64,000 nt of DNA from JACKNG01 sp040220855 (GCA_040220855.1 JAVJVZ010000026.1:1-64000), one strand, 5' to 3'; shown: positions 1 through 9,128, counted from the stretch's first letter. Notes: generated by a model not told the origin, from the letters alone. Numbers and translations are program-made.

Positions 1-126
1 GTACGCGCGCGATGCGTCGCTGGGCCGGGTGCGCGCTGGATTCGGTGCGGGCGCGCGCGCCGAACGGCGGTGCAGCCGGCCACTACCCGCCCGAGCGCCG
101 CGGGCAATGGCCGGCGATGAGGGGCT

Positions 127-849
127 TCAGGCGGCGGCGCGCGTCCTGCGTGCGCCGGCCAGGCCGGCGACGGCGGGGGCGAGCAACCACAGCGCGGCAG
201 GCACCGGTACCGGGGCAGCCTGCGCGTTGGCGAAGGTGTGCACGGTGAGCACGTCCTCGAAGGCGCCGGTGAGCGGGTCGACGTCGACGAAGAAGGCGAG
301 TGTCAGCACGCCACTCAGGCTGTCGAACGTGCCGAACAGGCTGCCCGGGACGTCGAGTTCGACCAGCGCGCTGTCGAAACTGGTGAAAGCCTCGACGCCG
401 GCATTGACGAAGCCGGCCGGCAGGTTGTCGAACTCGTCGATACTTATTGAATAGGCAATGTCGATCTCGACGTTGCCCGTACCCTCGAGCAGCATCTCGG
501 CATCGACGAAGGTGAAGGCGCTGGCGAAAGCGCTGCTGCTGGTTGCCGCCAGCGAGGTGGCGCCGAACAGGCCGCTGTTGGTGGCTTCGCCTGAGCCGGT
601 GGAGGTGGTCTCGACGTCGAAGCCCATGCCATCGTTGGCCGGGTCGGCGATGCCGCCGTCGATCATGCCCATGGCCTCCAGCATCTCGATGCCGGTAAAG
701 CTCACGCTGGCGGTGCCGGTGGTGCGGATGTCGGCGATGCCATCGAACGCGGCGAAGGCGGTCGCCGACGCGGCGAGCGCGCCGGGGGCGGTGAACGTGA
801 AAGCTGCAGCCAGCGATAGCGCGGTCAGCGTACGCGGAAAGTCGGTCAT
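127..849 (-). CDS. PEP-CTERM-type exported protein
   Basis: This encodes 240 residues. It starts with a signal peptide (hydrophobic stretch about residues 8-26, ending in PGALA) and ends with a sorting tail: VPVPAALWLL, a hydrophobic helix, then an RR/R cluster. This is the VPLPA variant of the PEP-CTERM signal, which in known systems is cut by an exosortase (EpsH) elsewhere in the genome and places the protein at the outer surface, often with exopolysaccharide. The middle is rich in Ala, Ser, Thr, Gly and Asp with low-complexity beta-like stretches and no enzyme motif. The start is supported by GGAG seven bases upstream of the ATG. The exact function is unknown; the sorting call is firm, and the role in matrix is inference. 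Confidence 0.8.
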   Translation of the reverse strand: MTDFPRTLTALSLAAAFTFTAPGALAASATAFAAFDGIADIRTTGTASVSFTGIEMLEAMGMIDGGIADPANDGMGFDVETTSTGSGEATNSGLFGATSLAATSSSAFASAFTFVDAEMLLEGTGNVEIDIAYSISIDEFDNLPAGFVNAGVEAFTSFDSALVELDVPGSLFGTFDSLSGVLTLAFFVDVDPLTGAFEDVLTVHTFANAQAAPVPVPAALWLLAPAVAGLAGARRTRAAA

Positions 850-1210
850 GGTTGTTCTCCGTCAGGCGGTTGTCGTTGCAGGATCCCAAGGCTCCCCACC
901 GGCGGCCCCGCGCGCAGTGCACAGGCACGCAGGTTAGAGGGTCGCCCGCGCGCGGCACGCCGGACGCATCCGTTGAGCGCGGCGATGCTAGGCGGCCAAC
1001 ATGACGCTGCGGTAACGGCCACGTGAGCGTCGCGTGACGACGGCGTTACACGCCGCGCGGGACTGCCGTGGCCGCCACCGGCGCAAACGCGATACTCTTG
1101 CGCGAATGCGCGCGCGCCCCCTGCCGTCGCCGGCGACACCGCGACGCCCCGCGGCGACGGTCGCGGCGGCCACCGGCCGCGCGCGACAGGGGAGTTCCGT
1201 CACGACCGCC
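850..1210. other. Intergenic region between divergent genes
   Basis: This 361-base gap separates the divergently transcribed PEP-CTERM gene and the phosphotransferase gene. The plus-strand frame of the downstream gene stays open back to about 1034. That extension is an Arg/Ala/Pro-rich string of low complexity with no family resemblance, so I treat it as non-coding. No convincing promoter or hairpin was identified. Confidence 0.5.
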
Positions 1211-2629
1211 ATGAACGATTTCGAACGCGCGCTGAGCGGCGTCCTGCAACGCTGCATGCCCGGCCTGCGCAGCATGACCGCCTGCCGCCGCCTGTCCGGC
1301 GGCGCGAGCCAGGAAACCTATGCCATCGAGCTCGATACCACGGCCGGCCCGCGCCGCGTGGCACTGCGCCGCGCGCCGGGTGGCGAACTCGAGGCGACCG
1401 GCTACGGCCGCCCCGGCCTCGAGGTCGAAGCCGAACTCATGACGCTCGCGCGCGTCGCCGGCGTGCCGGAACCCGAGGTGCTCTACGTGCTCGAGCCGGA
1501 CGACGGTCTCGGCGCCGGCTTCCTGATGAGCTGGATCGAGGGCGAGACGCTCGGCGCGCGCATCGCCCGCCATGACGATTTCGCCAGCGTGCGGCCGCGC
1601 CTCGCCCGCCAGTGCGGCGAAATCCTTGCCCGCATCCATGCCATCGACGTCGCGGCAAGCGGCCTCGACCGGCTGCTGGAGCGACTCGATCCCGAAACCT
1701 TCGTGCGCCGCCAGTGGCAGCAGTACCGCGCCTTCGCCACACCGCAGCCGATGATCGACTACACCGCGCGCTGGCTGCTCGAGCACCTGCCGCCGCCGCG
1801 CCCGCTCACCCTCGTGCACAACGACTTCCGCAACGGCAACCTGATCGTGACGCCGCACGCAGGCATCGTCGCCGTGCTCGACTGGGAAGTCGCGCACATC
1901 GGTGACCCGATGCGCGACCTCGGCTGGATCTGCACCAATTCCTGGCGCTTCGGCGTCAGCGAGCGCGAAGTCGGCGGCTTCGGCGAGCTCGACGACCTCA
2001 TCGCCGGTTACGAGGCGGTCAGCGGCACGCCGGTCGATCGCGAGGCGGTGCACTTCTGGCAGGTATTCGGCTCGTTCTGGTGGGCGATCGGCTGCCTGAC
2101 CATGTTCGCGCACCACCGCGACGGCACCGAGCGCAGCGCCGAGCGCCCCGCCATCGGCCGGCGCAGCAGCGAATGCCAGGTCGACTGCGTGAACCTGCTG
2201 ATCCCGGGCCCGGTCACGCTACCGGTCGCCGACGAGCCGGCACTGCCGCAGAGCGAGATGCCGCGGACCGAGGAGATTCTCGATGCCGTGCGCGAATTCC
2301 TGCGTGGTGACGTCGGCGCCGAGACCAGCGGTCGTACGCGCTTCATCGCGCGCGTCGCCGCCAACGCGCTCGACATCGTCTCGCGCGAGCTCGCGCTCGG
2401 CCCCGCCCAGGCCGTCGCCGAGCGGGCCCGCCTCGAAGCCCTGCTCGGCACGCGAGGCACGCTGGACGCGCTGCGCGTCGCCCTGAGCACGCGCCTGCAG
2501 GCCGGCGAGTTCGCGCTCGACGACGCACGCCTCACCGCGCACCTGCGCGAGACCGCGGTGGCACGACTCGCCATCGATCAGCCCGGCTATTCGGGCTTCG
2601 CCACTGCGCTAGGTGCCAGCGGTGCGTGA
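1211..2629 (+). CDS. APH-family phosphotransferase fused to DUF6285-like domain
   Basis: This encodes 472 residues from the ATG that begins MNDFERAL. The N-terminal two thirds is a choline/aminoglycoside phosphotransferase-type kinase fold, with catalytic loop HNDFRNGN and metal-binding DWE (in VLDWEVAHIGDP). Proteins of this group (ACAD10/11-like, FadE36-like) sit next to acyl-CoA dehydrogenases and are thought to phosphorylate hydroxyacyl-CoA-type substrates. The last about 110 residues (RTEEILDAVREFL to the end) resemble DUF6285, which is normally a separate small gene, so this appears to be a fusion. It is followed by enoyl-CoA hydratase and acyl-CoA dehydrogenase genes, which fits a role in fatty or aromatic acid degradation. 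The upstream frame is open, but the first recognisable domain residues follow 1211. The substrate is unknown. Confidence 0.8.
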   Translation: MNDFERALSGVLQRCMPGLRSMTACRRLSGGASQETYAIELDTTAGPRRVALRRAPGGELEATGYGRPGLEVEAELMTLARVAGVPEPEVLYVLEPDDGLGAGFLMSWIEGETLGARIARHDDFASVRPRLARQCGEILARIHAIDVAASGLDRLLERLDPETFVRRQWQQYRAFATPQPMIDYTARWLLEHLPPPRPLTLVHNDFRNGNLIVTPHAGIVAVLDWEVAHIGDPMRDLGWICTNSWRFGVSEREVGGFGELDDLIAGYEAVSGTPVDREAVHFWQVFGSFWWAIGCLTMFAHHRDGTERSAERPAIGRRSSECQVDCVNLLIPGPVTLPVADEPALPQSEMPRTEEILDAVREFLRGDVGAETSGRTRFIARVAANALDIVSRELALGPAQAVAERARLEALLGTRGTLDALRVALSTRLQAGEFALDDARLTAHLRETAVARLAIDQPGYSGFATALGASGA

Positions 2630-2742
2630 ACCCGTGACGGCAGCGCCCCGCCCGTCGCGGTCCCCGTTGCCCGCCACCAGCGGTGGCCGGCGTACCCGCC
2701 GCGCCGGCCGGTGCGCCCCGCGACAGGCTCGAGGAGGATGTC

Positions 2743-3552
2743 ATGGACTTCGCTGACCACCCGTTTGCCACTATCAACACGGTCGTCGATGACGGCGTGC
2801 TCGTCATCACCCTCGACCGGCCGGACAAGCTGAACGCCTGGACCTACCAGATGGGCGCCGAGCTGCGCGCTGCCATCGTGGCCGCCAACGCGGCGCCCGA
2901 GGTACTCGCCATCGTGCTGACCGGCGCCGGGCGCGGCTTCTGCGCCGGCGCCGACATCAGCGCGGTGTTCGATGCGCAGTCGCGCAGCGAACCCGAGCAC
3001 AAGGCCGCCGCGCAGGCTGACGCCTGGGTGGCACTGGTACGCGATTCCAAGCCGATGGTCGCGGCCATCAACGGCGCCGCCATCGGCATCGGCCTGACCC
3101 AGGTGCTGCCGTTCGACTACCTGGTCTGTGCCGACGATGCCAAGCTCTCGCTGCGCTTCGTGAAACTGGGGCTCGTGCCCGAACTCGCCAGCTCGTATTT
3201 CGTCGTGCAGCGCTGCGGCTTCGGCGTCGCCAGCGACCTCATGCTGACCGGACGCACCCTCGACGGCCGCGAGGCGCTCGAACTGGGCCTGGTCGACCGT
3301 GTCACGCCGCCGGGCGACGTGCTCGACGCCGCCTGCGCGGTGGCACGCACGATGGGCGATAACCCGCTCGCCGCGCTGCGCGAGATCAAGGCGCTGCTGA
3401 CGGCGAACGGCAGCGACGCCGATCTCGAGCGCGTGCAGGCGCGCGAGTTCGCCGCGCTCGAGCGCTGCTACGCCTCGCCTGAGCACCGCGAGGCCATCGA
3501 CGCCTTCCTCGACAAGCGCGCGCCGGATTTCCGCCGTGCCCGCACCTCGTGA
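2743..3552 (+). CDS. Enoyl-CoA hydratase/isomerase family protein
   Basis: This encodes 269 residues of the crotonase fold. The start is fixed by GAGGAGG just upstream of the ATG (MDFADHPF). Visible family signatures are LDRPDKLNAW near the N-terminus, the oxyanion-hole strand GRGFCAGADIS, and KPMVAAINGAAIGIGL. The position usually occupied by the second catalytic Glu lies in LRFVKLGLVPELASSYF, where E is present in PEL. It probably hydrates or isomerises an enoyl-CoA in beta-oxidation in the cytoplasm. It lies between a putative hydroxyacyl-CoA kinase and an acyl-CoA dehydrogenase and so is likely co-transcribed. The substrate chain length or aromatic specificity cannot be read from sequence. 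Confidence 0.88.
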   Translation: MDFADHPFATINTVVDDGVLVITLDRPDKLNAWTYQMGAELRAAIVAANAAPEVLAIVLTGAGRGFCAGADISAVFDAQSRSEPEHKAAAQADAWVALVRDSKPMVAAINGAAIGIGLTQVLPFDYLVCADDAKLSLRFVKLGLVPELASSYFVVQRCGFGVASDLMLTGRTLDGREALELGLVDRVTPPGDVLDAACAVARTMGDNPLAALREIKALLTANGSDADLERVQAREFAALERCYASPEHREAIDAFLDKRAPDFRRARTS

Positions 3553-3703
3553 ACATACCTCGTGAACGAATCTCGGACGCGGACATCGACGTCCAGCAAG
3601 CCGACATCCGCGCAGGGTCACCCGGTGATCCTGGCGACCCGCCGCGCGCGCGCTTCGCGCGCCTTCCGACCGCCCGCTTCAAGACCCGGAGGTAGCACCC
3701 GCC

Positions 3704-4987
3704 ATGTGGGACTTCGAAACTGAACCCGAATTCCAGCAGCAGCTCGACTGGATTGACGATTTCGTCCGCCGCGAGGTCGAACCGCTCGACCACCTGCTCG
3801 GCAACCAGTGGAACATCCACGATCCCCGCTTCCAGCAGCTCGCCCGGCCGCTGCAGGCGAAGGTACGCGAACGCGGGCTGTGGGCCTGTCACCTCGGGCC
3901 CGAACTCGGCGGCAAGGGCTACGGGCAGGTCAAGCTCGCGCTGATGAACGAGCTGTTCGGGCGCTCACGCTTCGGCCCGATCATCTTCGGCGCGCAGGCC
4001 CCGGACACCGGCAACGCCGAGATCCTCGCCCATTACGGCACGCCCGAGCAGAAGCAGCGCTTCCTCGAGCCGCTGCTTGCCAACGAGATCGTGTCCTGCT
4101 TTTCCATGACCGAGCCGCAGGGCGGCGCCGATCCGCTGGTCTTCACGACCAGCGCGGTGCCTGATGGCGACGAGTGGGTAATCAACGGCGAGAAGTGGTT
4201 CTCCTCGAACGCGCGCTACGCTGCCTTCTTCATCGTCATGGCAGTGACCGACCCCGACGCTTCGCCTTATCGTCGCATGTCGATGTTCATCGTGCCGGCG
4301 GAGACGCCCGGCATCGAGATCGTGCGCAATCTCTCGTTCTACGGTGAACCGGAGGCCTCGCACGCCTACATGCGCTACCAGGACGTCCGCGTACCGGCGG
4401 AGAACATGCTCGGCGGGCGCGGCGACGCCTTCGTCGTCGCGCAGACGCGCCTCGGCGGTGGCCGGCTGCACCATGCCATGCGCACCATCGCGCAGGCGAA
4501 GCGTGCGCTCGAGATGATGTGCGAGCGTGCCCTGTCGCGCGTGACCAAGGGCGAGGTACTCGCACAGAAACAGATGGTGCAGGAGAAAATTGCCGACTCC
4601 TGGATCCAGCTGCGCCAGTTCCGCCTGCTCGTACTCGAAACCGCGTGGATGATCGACAAGCACCACGATTACAAGAAGGTGCGCAAGAACATCGCCGCGG
4701 TGAAAGCCGTCATGCCCGGTGTGCTGCATGACGTCGCCTCCCGCGCGCTGCACCTGCACGGCTCGCTCGGTATCTCGAACGAGATGCCGTTCGCCGACTG
4801 GGTGATCAACTCCTTCCACGTCGGTCTCGCCGACGGCCCGACCGAGGTACACAAGATCACCGTAGCGCGCGAAGTCCTCAAGGAGTTCGATCCGTGCGAG
4901 AAGCTCTTCCCCGACTACCACCTGCCGGCCGAGGAAGCGCGCGCGCTCGACCTCTACGGCGATCTGCTCGCCGCACTCGGCGAATGA
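3704..4987 (+). CDS. Acyl-CoA dehydrogenase (ACAD10/11-like)
   Basis: This encodes 427 residues, a normal length for the family. The ATG follows CCGGAGG with ten bases of spacing. It has an N-terminal helical domain (MWDFETEPEFQQQLDWI), a central beta-barrel with the FAD/substrate signature CFSMTEPQGGADP and WVINGEKWFSSNA, and a C-terminal helical domain with HLHGSLGISNEMP and DGPTEVHKITVAREVL. It should oxidise an acyl-CoA to the trans-2-enoyl-CoA using FAD and pass electrons to ETF. The DGPTE segment is in the region where this subgroup carries its catalytic carboxylate. Neighbours (phosphotransferase, enoyl-CoA hydratase, flavin reductase-like protein) suggest one catabolic operon. Confidence 0.9.
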   Translation: MWDFETEPEFQQQLDWIDDFVRREVEPLDHLLGNQWNIHDPRFQQLARPLQAKVRERGLWACHLGPELGGKGYGQVKLALMNELFGRSRFGPIIFGAQAPDTGNAEILAHYGTPEQKQRFLEPLLANEIVSCFSMTEPQGGADPLVFTTSAVPDGDEWVINGEKWFSSNARYAAFFIVMAVTDPDASPYRRMSMFIVPAETPGIEIVRNLSFYGEPEASHAYMRYQDVRVPAENMLGGRGDAFVVAQTRLGGGRLHHAMRTIAQAKRALEMMCERALSRVTKGEVLAQKQMVQEKIADSWIQLRQFRLLVLETAWMIDKHHDYKKVRKNIAAVKAVMPGVLHDVASRALHLHGSLGISNEMPFADWVINSFHVGLADGPTEVHKITVAREVLKEFDPCEKLFPDYHLPAEEARALDLYGDLLAALGE

Positions 4988-5009
4988 ACCGACCCACAGG
5001 AATGCCCCG

Positions 5010-5642
5010 ATGATCATCGATCCCCAGGCCACCGAGCCGGTCAGCATCTACAAGCTCATGATCGGCTCGATCGTGCCGCGCCCGATCGCGTTCGTCTCGA
5101 CGCGCGGCACCGACGGCGTCAACAACCTCGCGCCATTCAGCTTCTTCACCGGTGTCAGCGCCAACCCGCCCGTGATCGGCTTCAGCCCCATGATCAATCT
5201 CGAATCGCGGCGCCGCGACAGTCGCGTCAACGCGGAAGCGCGCGGCGAGTTCTGCGTCAACGTGGTATCCGAGCGCATCGCCGCGCAGATGAACCAGACC
5301 GCCGTCGACGTGCCACCCGAGGTGGACGAGTTCACGCTCGCCAAGCTGACGCCCGTGGCGTGCGATCTGATCGACGCACCGCGCGTGGCCGAGGCGATGA
5401 TCGCGATGGAATGCCGTCTGCTGCAGGTGGTCGACATCAGCGACAAGGTGCTCGGCGGCGCCTTCGTGATGGGCGAAGTGGTGCGCTTCCACGTCGAAGA
5501 TGCCCTGTTCGACAACTTCCGCATCGATGCCGACCTGCTCGACGCGGTCGGTCGCATGGCCGGCAACAGCTATACCCGCACCCGCGATCGCTTCGACCTC
5601 GAACGCCCGGTATTACCCGGCAAGCCGCGTATCGATCGTTGA
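5010..5642 (+). CDS. Flavin reductase-like (FMN-binding split barrel) protein
   Basis: This encodes 210 residues and starts 22 bases after the acyl-CoA dehydrogenase stop, so it is probably in the same operon. Its opening (YKLMIGSIVPRPIAFVST, then NNLAPFSFFTGVSANPP) is the FMN-binding signature of the DIM6/NTAB flavin reductase family. The C-terminal part (FHVEDALFDNFRIDADLLDAVGRMAG) is typical of members with about 200 residues. These proteins bind FMN and reduce it or act as FMN-dependent oxidoreductases. Whether it supplies reduced flavin to a monooxygenase such as the luciferase-like protein at about 37 kb is not shown by the sequence. Confidence 0.85.
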   Translation: MIIDPQATEPVSIYKLMIGSIVPRPIAFVSTRGTDGVNNLAPFSFFTGVSANPPVIGFSPMINLESRRRDSRVNAEARGEFCVNVVSERIAAQMNQTAVDVPPEVDEFTLAKLTPVACDLIDAPRVAEAMIAMECRLLQVVDISDKVLGGAFVMGEVVRFHVEDALFDNFRIDADLLDAVGRMAGNSYTRTRDRFDLERPVLPGKPRIDR

Positions 5643-5700
5643 GCGCGGGCGCAGCGCCATCACCCGGCGTGCGCTCGCGCGCGTTCGCGTAGCGCCAGCG

Positions 5701-6618
5701 ATGTCGCCGCGCCTGCGCCGGGTGCTGACCGTCGCGCGGCTGGCCGCGCTGTTGCTCGGGCTGCCGCTGCTGATGTGGTGGCTGGCGCGCACGGCCGTGC
5801 TGGAGGCGGTATCGCCGGGCGATCTCCTGCTCGGCGTCGTGCTGGCCCTGCTCGCGATGCTGTTCTACGCCCTGCGCCTGCGCCGCGTGCTGGCGGTGGT
5901 GGGCATCGCGCTGGGACGGCGCGAGACCCTGCGTCTCGCGCTGCTCGCGATGTTCTACCAGTGTTTCGTGCCCTTTTCGGTTGGCGGCGACCTCACCAAG
6001 TTCGTCAAGCTGCGTGCACGCGACCACGCGGCACACACGGTCGCTGGCGCCATCGTGCTCGACCACGCGCTCGGCGCCACCTCGCTCATCGTGCTCGCCG
6101 CAGCGAGCTGGTGGCAACTCGCGATTCCCGGTGTGCCGCTGGTTTCTCTGCTCGGCGGCTCGCTGGTGCTGGCCGCGCTGCTTGCTGCTGCCGGTCTGCT
6201 ACTCGCCGCCCGCTGGCGCCCAACGCGCGACCTGCGGACGCTGCTTGCCCGCGCACGGCGCCGCTGGCCGCTGCTGGCCGGCGCACTCGTGCTCTCCCTC
6301 ATCATGCACGTGACACTCGCTGCCGCGGTATGGGTGGCGAGCCGCGACTGGGGCTTCGCACTCGACTTCACCCGCGTGCTCGCGGTGTTCAGCGTATCGG
6401 CGCTGCTCCAGGCGGTGCCGGTCAGCGTGCTCGGTGCCGGTGCCGCCGAACTCGCCGGCACCGGCCTCTACCTCGCGCTCGGCCTGCCCGGCGCCGCGGC
6501 GCTGCTGATGACGTCGTTGTTCTACAGCTACCGCCTCATCATGGCGTTGCTCGGCGGCCTGTGGGATGTCCTGCCGGAACCCGGGCGGGATGCGCGGCGC
6601 CGTACGCCGGCGCCGTGA
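5701..6618 (+). CDS. Lysylphosphatidylglycerol synthase-type TM protein (UPF0104)
   Basis: This encodes 305 residues and is a polytopic membrane protein with about eight hydrophobic segments. The conserved core FSVGGDLTKFVKLR followed by a long hydrophobic region, and the late AVPVSVLGAGAAELAGTGLYLALGLP segment, match the transmembrane domain of MprF/AglD/YbhN-type proteins. MprF proteins flip or modify phospholipids; stand-alone versions like this one have no known catalytic domain and are thought to move lipid-linked molecules. I chose the ATG at 5701 because the frame upstream overlaps the preceding gene and its residues are not membrane-like. The start lacks a clear ribosome-binding site. 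The cargo is unknown. Confidence 0.75.
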   Translation: MSPRLRRVLTVARLAALLLGLPLLMWWLARTAVLEAVSPGDLLLGVVLALLAMLFYALRLRRVLAVVGIALGRRETLRLALLAMFYQCFVPFSVGGDLTKFVKLRARDHAAHTVAGAIVLDHALGATSLIVLAAASWWQLAIPGVPLVSLLGGSLVLAALLAAAGLLLAARWRPTRDLRTLLARARRRWPLLAGALVLSLIMHVTLAAAVWVASRDWGFALDFTRVLAVFSVSALLQAVPVSVLGAGAAELAGTGLYLALGLPGAAALLMTSLFYSYRLIMALLGGLWDVLPEPGRDARRRTPAP

Positions 6619-6724
6619 AGATGGCGGTGACAATCATCCCGGCGGCGGCGTCGCGGCGCGAGCACCTGTCACGTAATCGTCATCTGGCGACGGGAACCTC
6701 CCGCTTTGCACCAGAGATTCAGCA

Positions 6725-7726
6725 ATGACGACCCGCATCGGCATCAACGGCTTCGGCCGCATGGGCAGGCTCGCGCTGCGCGCGGGCTGGGGCGACACCT
6801 CCCTCGACTTCGTCCGCATCAACGAGACGGCCTGCGCGGCCGCGGTTTCGGCGCACCTGCTGCAGTTCGACTCCGTGCATGGCGGCTGGACGACGCCGTG
6901 TGACGGCCGCGATGGCATCCTGCACGTCGACGGCCGCACTCTCGTCCATACCAGCGAGCGCGACATCGCGGCGGTCGACTGGTCCGACTGCGACATCGTC
7001 ATCGAAGCCACCGGCCACCATCACAAGGCCCCGCAATCCCTGCAGACCTACTTCGCACAGGGTGTCAGGAAAGTGCTCGTCGCGGCACCGACCGAAGGCG
7101 CCCTGAACATCGTCTACGGCGTCAACCACCACGCCTACGATGCACGGCGGCACGATATCGTCACCGCCGCATCGTGCACGACCAACTGCCTCGCGCCGAT
7201 CGTGAAAGTGATGCACGAGCGCGTCGGGATCGTGCACGGTTGCATGACCAGTATCCATGCCATCACCAACACGCAGACGGTCGTCGACCGCGGCCATCGC
7301 GATCTGCGCCGTGCGCGTGCCTGCGGGCAGTCACTGATTCCGACGACAACCGGCTCGGCCCGCGCCATCACCGCCATTTTCCCCGAGCTCGCCGGCCGCC
7401 TGAACGGACACGCCGTGCGCGTGCCGCTGCTCAACGCCTCGCTGACCGATTTCGTGTTCGAAGCGGCGCAACCGGTCAGCGCGGAAACGATCAACGCGCA
7501 CCTGCGCGACGCCGCCGCGGGCGAACTCGCCGGGATCCTCGGCTACGAGGAGCGGCCACTGGTATCGGTCGACTACGTCGACGATTCGCGTTCGGCCGTG
7601 GTCGATGCGCCGTCGACGCTGGTGATCGACGATCGGCAGGTCAAGATTTACGCCTGGTATGACAACGAATGGGGCTATGTCTGCCGGCTGCTCGACATCG
7701 CCCGCATGCTCGCCGCCGGGCTGTAA
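6725..7726 (+). CDS. gap: ArsJ-associated glyceraldehyde-3-phosphate dehydrogenase
   Basis: This encodes 333 residues. It has an N-terminal Rossmann motif INGFGRMGR, the catalytic Cys151 in ASCTTNCLAPIVKVMHE, and the C-terminal signature KIYAWYDNEWGY. It carries features of the form paired with arsJ, such as LRRARACGQSLIPTTTGSA and EERPLVSVDY. In the known pathway this enzyme uses arsenate in place of phosphate on glyceraldehyde-3-phosphate to make 1-arseno-3-phosphoglycerate, an unstable organoarsenical that ArsJ exports. The arsJ gene begins seven bases after the stop, which strongly supports this reading over a housekeeping glycolytic role. No ArsR-type regulator is adjacent. Confidence 0.9.
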   Translation: MTTRIGINGFGRMGRLALRAGWGDTSLDFVRINETACAAAVSAHLLQFDSVHGGWTTPCDGRDGILHVDGRTLVHTSERDIAAVDWSDCDIVIEATGHHHKAPQSLQTYFAQGVRKVLVAAPTEGALNIVYGVNHHAYDARRHDIVTAASCTTNCLAPIVKVMHERVGIVHGCMTSIHAITNTQTVVDRGHRDLRRARACGQSLIPTTTGSARAITAIFPELAGRLNGHAVRVPLLNASLTDFVFEAAQPVSAETINAHLRDAAAGELAGILGYEERPLVSVDYVDDSRSAVVDAPSTLVIDDRQVKIYAWYDNEWGYVCRLLDIARMLAAGL

Positions 7727-7733
7727 TCGACGC

Positions 7734-8957
7734 ATGCAGGCGGGCTTGCGCAATTACCTGGTCGTCACCGGCGGCTACTGGGCCTTCACCCTCACCGACG
7801 GCGCCATTCGCATGCTGGTGGTGCTCTACTTCCACCGCCTCGGCTACACGCCGCTCGAAGTGGCGTTGCTGTTCGTGTTCTACGAGTTCTTCGGCGTCGT
7901 CACCAACCTGGTCGGCGGCTGGCTCGGCGCGCGCATCGGCCTCAACCGGACCATGCACATCGGCATGAGCATGCAGGTCGTGGCGCTGCTCATGCTGACC
8001 GTGCCCGCGACGTGGCTGTCGGTCGCATACGTGATGACCGCACAGGCGCTCTCGGGGGTCGCCAAGGACCTCAACAAGATGTCGGCCAAGGCGAGTGTGA
8101 GGGCGCTGGCCGGCGACGACACCGGCACGCGACTGTTCCGCTGGGTGGCCATGCTGACCGGCTCGAAGAACGCCCTGAAAGGGCTCGGCTTCTTTCTCGG
8201 TGCAGCACTGCTGCAGGTCCTCGGCTTCCGCGGCGCGCTGCTCGCGCTCGCCTCCGCCCTGCTGCTGGTACTCCTCGCCACGATGGCGGCGCTGCCGCGC
8301 CGACTCGGCACAATGCCGGCAAAACTGCGATTCCGCCAGGTGTTCTCGACCTGCGCCGGCATCAACCGGCTCGCCGCCGCGCGCTTCTTCCTGTTCGGCG
8401 CGCGCGACGTCTGGTTCGTCGTCGGCTTACCGGTCTTCCTGCACGCGAAGCTCGGCTGGAGTTTCATGCAGGTCGGTGGCTTCCTCGCCCTGTGGGTGAT
8501 CGCTTACGGTGCCGTGCAGAGCGCGGCGCCCCGGCTGCTGCGACGCGAGCGCGCGAGCGCCACGCCGGGCGCGCGCACCGCGCGGCGCTGGGCCGCCCTG
8601 CTCGTGCTGGTGCCGCTCGGTATCGTGCTGGCCCTGCGGCACGGCCTCGACCCCGGTGCCGTCCTGGTCGTCGGGCTGGGCCTGTTCGCCGTCGTGTTCG
8701 CGCTCAATTCCGCGCTGCACTCCTACCTCGTGCTGGCCTATGCCTCGCGCGAGCGGGTCTCTCTCGATGTCGGCTTCTATTACATGGCCAACGCCGGTGG
8801 CAGACTGGCAGGGACCGTCGTCTCCGGCTATGCCTACCAGGCGCACGGTCTCGAGGGCTGCCTGTGGTGGTCGGTCGCATTCCTCGCGAGCGCCGCATTG
8901 CTGTCCTTGCGCCTGCCCGAAACGATTACGATGGGCAGCCCGGCAAGCACTGCCTGA
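7734..8957 (+). CDS. arsJ: ArsJ organoarsenical efflux permease
   Basis: This encodes 407 residues and is a major facilitator superfamily transporter with about 12 membrane segments. The N-terminal block NYLVVTGGYWAFTLTDGAIR, then FYEFFGVVTNLVGGWLGARIGLNRT, QALSGVAKDLNKMSAK and MLTGSKNALKGLGFFLG are recognisable ArsJ hallmarks. ArsJ removes 1-arseno-3-phosphoglycerate made by the upstream GAPDH; outside the cell this breaks down to arsenate, giving net arsenate resistance. The start ATG lies seven bases after the gap stop, so the two are translated from one message. The length is normal and all conserved blocks seem intact. Confidence 0.92.
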   Translation: MQAGLRNYLVVTGGYWAFTLTDGAIRMLVVLYFHRLGYTPLEVALLFVFYEFFGVVTNLVGGWLGARIGLNRTMHIGMSMQVVALLMLTVPATWLSVAYVMTAQALSGVAKDLNKMSAKASVRALAGDDTGTRLFRWVAMLTGSKNALKGLGFFLGAALLQVLGFRGALLALASALLLVLLATMAALPRRLGTMPAKLRFRQVFSTCAGINRLAAARFFLFGARDVWFVVGLPVFLHAKLGWSFMQVGGFLALWVIAYGAVQSAAPRLLRRERASATPGARTARRWAALLVLVPLGIVLALRHGLDPGAVLVVGLGLFAVVFALNSALHSYLVLAYASRERVSLDVGFYYMANAGGRLAGTVVSGYAYQAHGLEGCLWWSVAFLASAALLSLRLPETITMGSPASTA

Positions 8958-9029
8958 GGCGCCCGACTCGGCGCCGTGCCGGGCTGCCCCGCTCGAGGGC
9001 AGCATTGCGGACCACAGGGGGAGAAGCAC

Positions 9030-9113
9030 ATGCCGGAGATACGCTACGGCGTCGCGCTCGGCGACCTGACCATGTCGGCACGCGAAAGCGTGCGGCTCGC
9101 GCACGGCTATTGA
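9030..9113 (+). pseudogene. Short ORF, possible remnant of a luciferase-like gene
   Basis: This is a 27-codon reading frame (MPEIRYGVALGDLTMSARES, then VRLAHGY and a stop). A good purine-rich site (GGGGGAGAAG) lies just upstream. The residues resemble the first strand and helix of luciferase-like FMN/F420 monooxygenases (GxxLGDLxMSxRESVRLA), and the frame then simply ends before the next gene. Two readings are possible: a decayed gene start left after a deletion, or a small leader peptide for the downstream synthetase gene, whose GTG is 15 bases later. The family resemblance is weak at this length. Confidence 0.3.
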
Positions 9114-9128
9114 GCGGCGTCCCAACGC

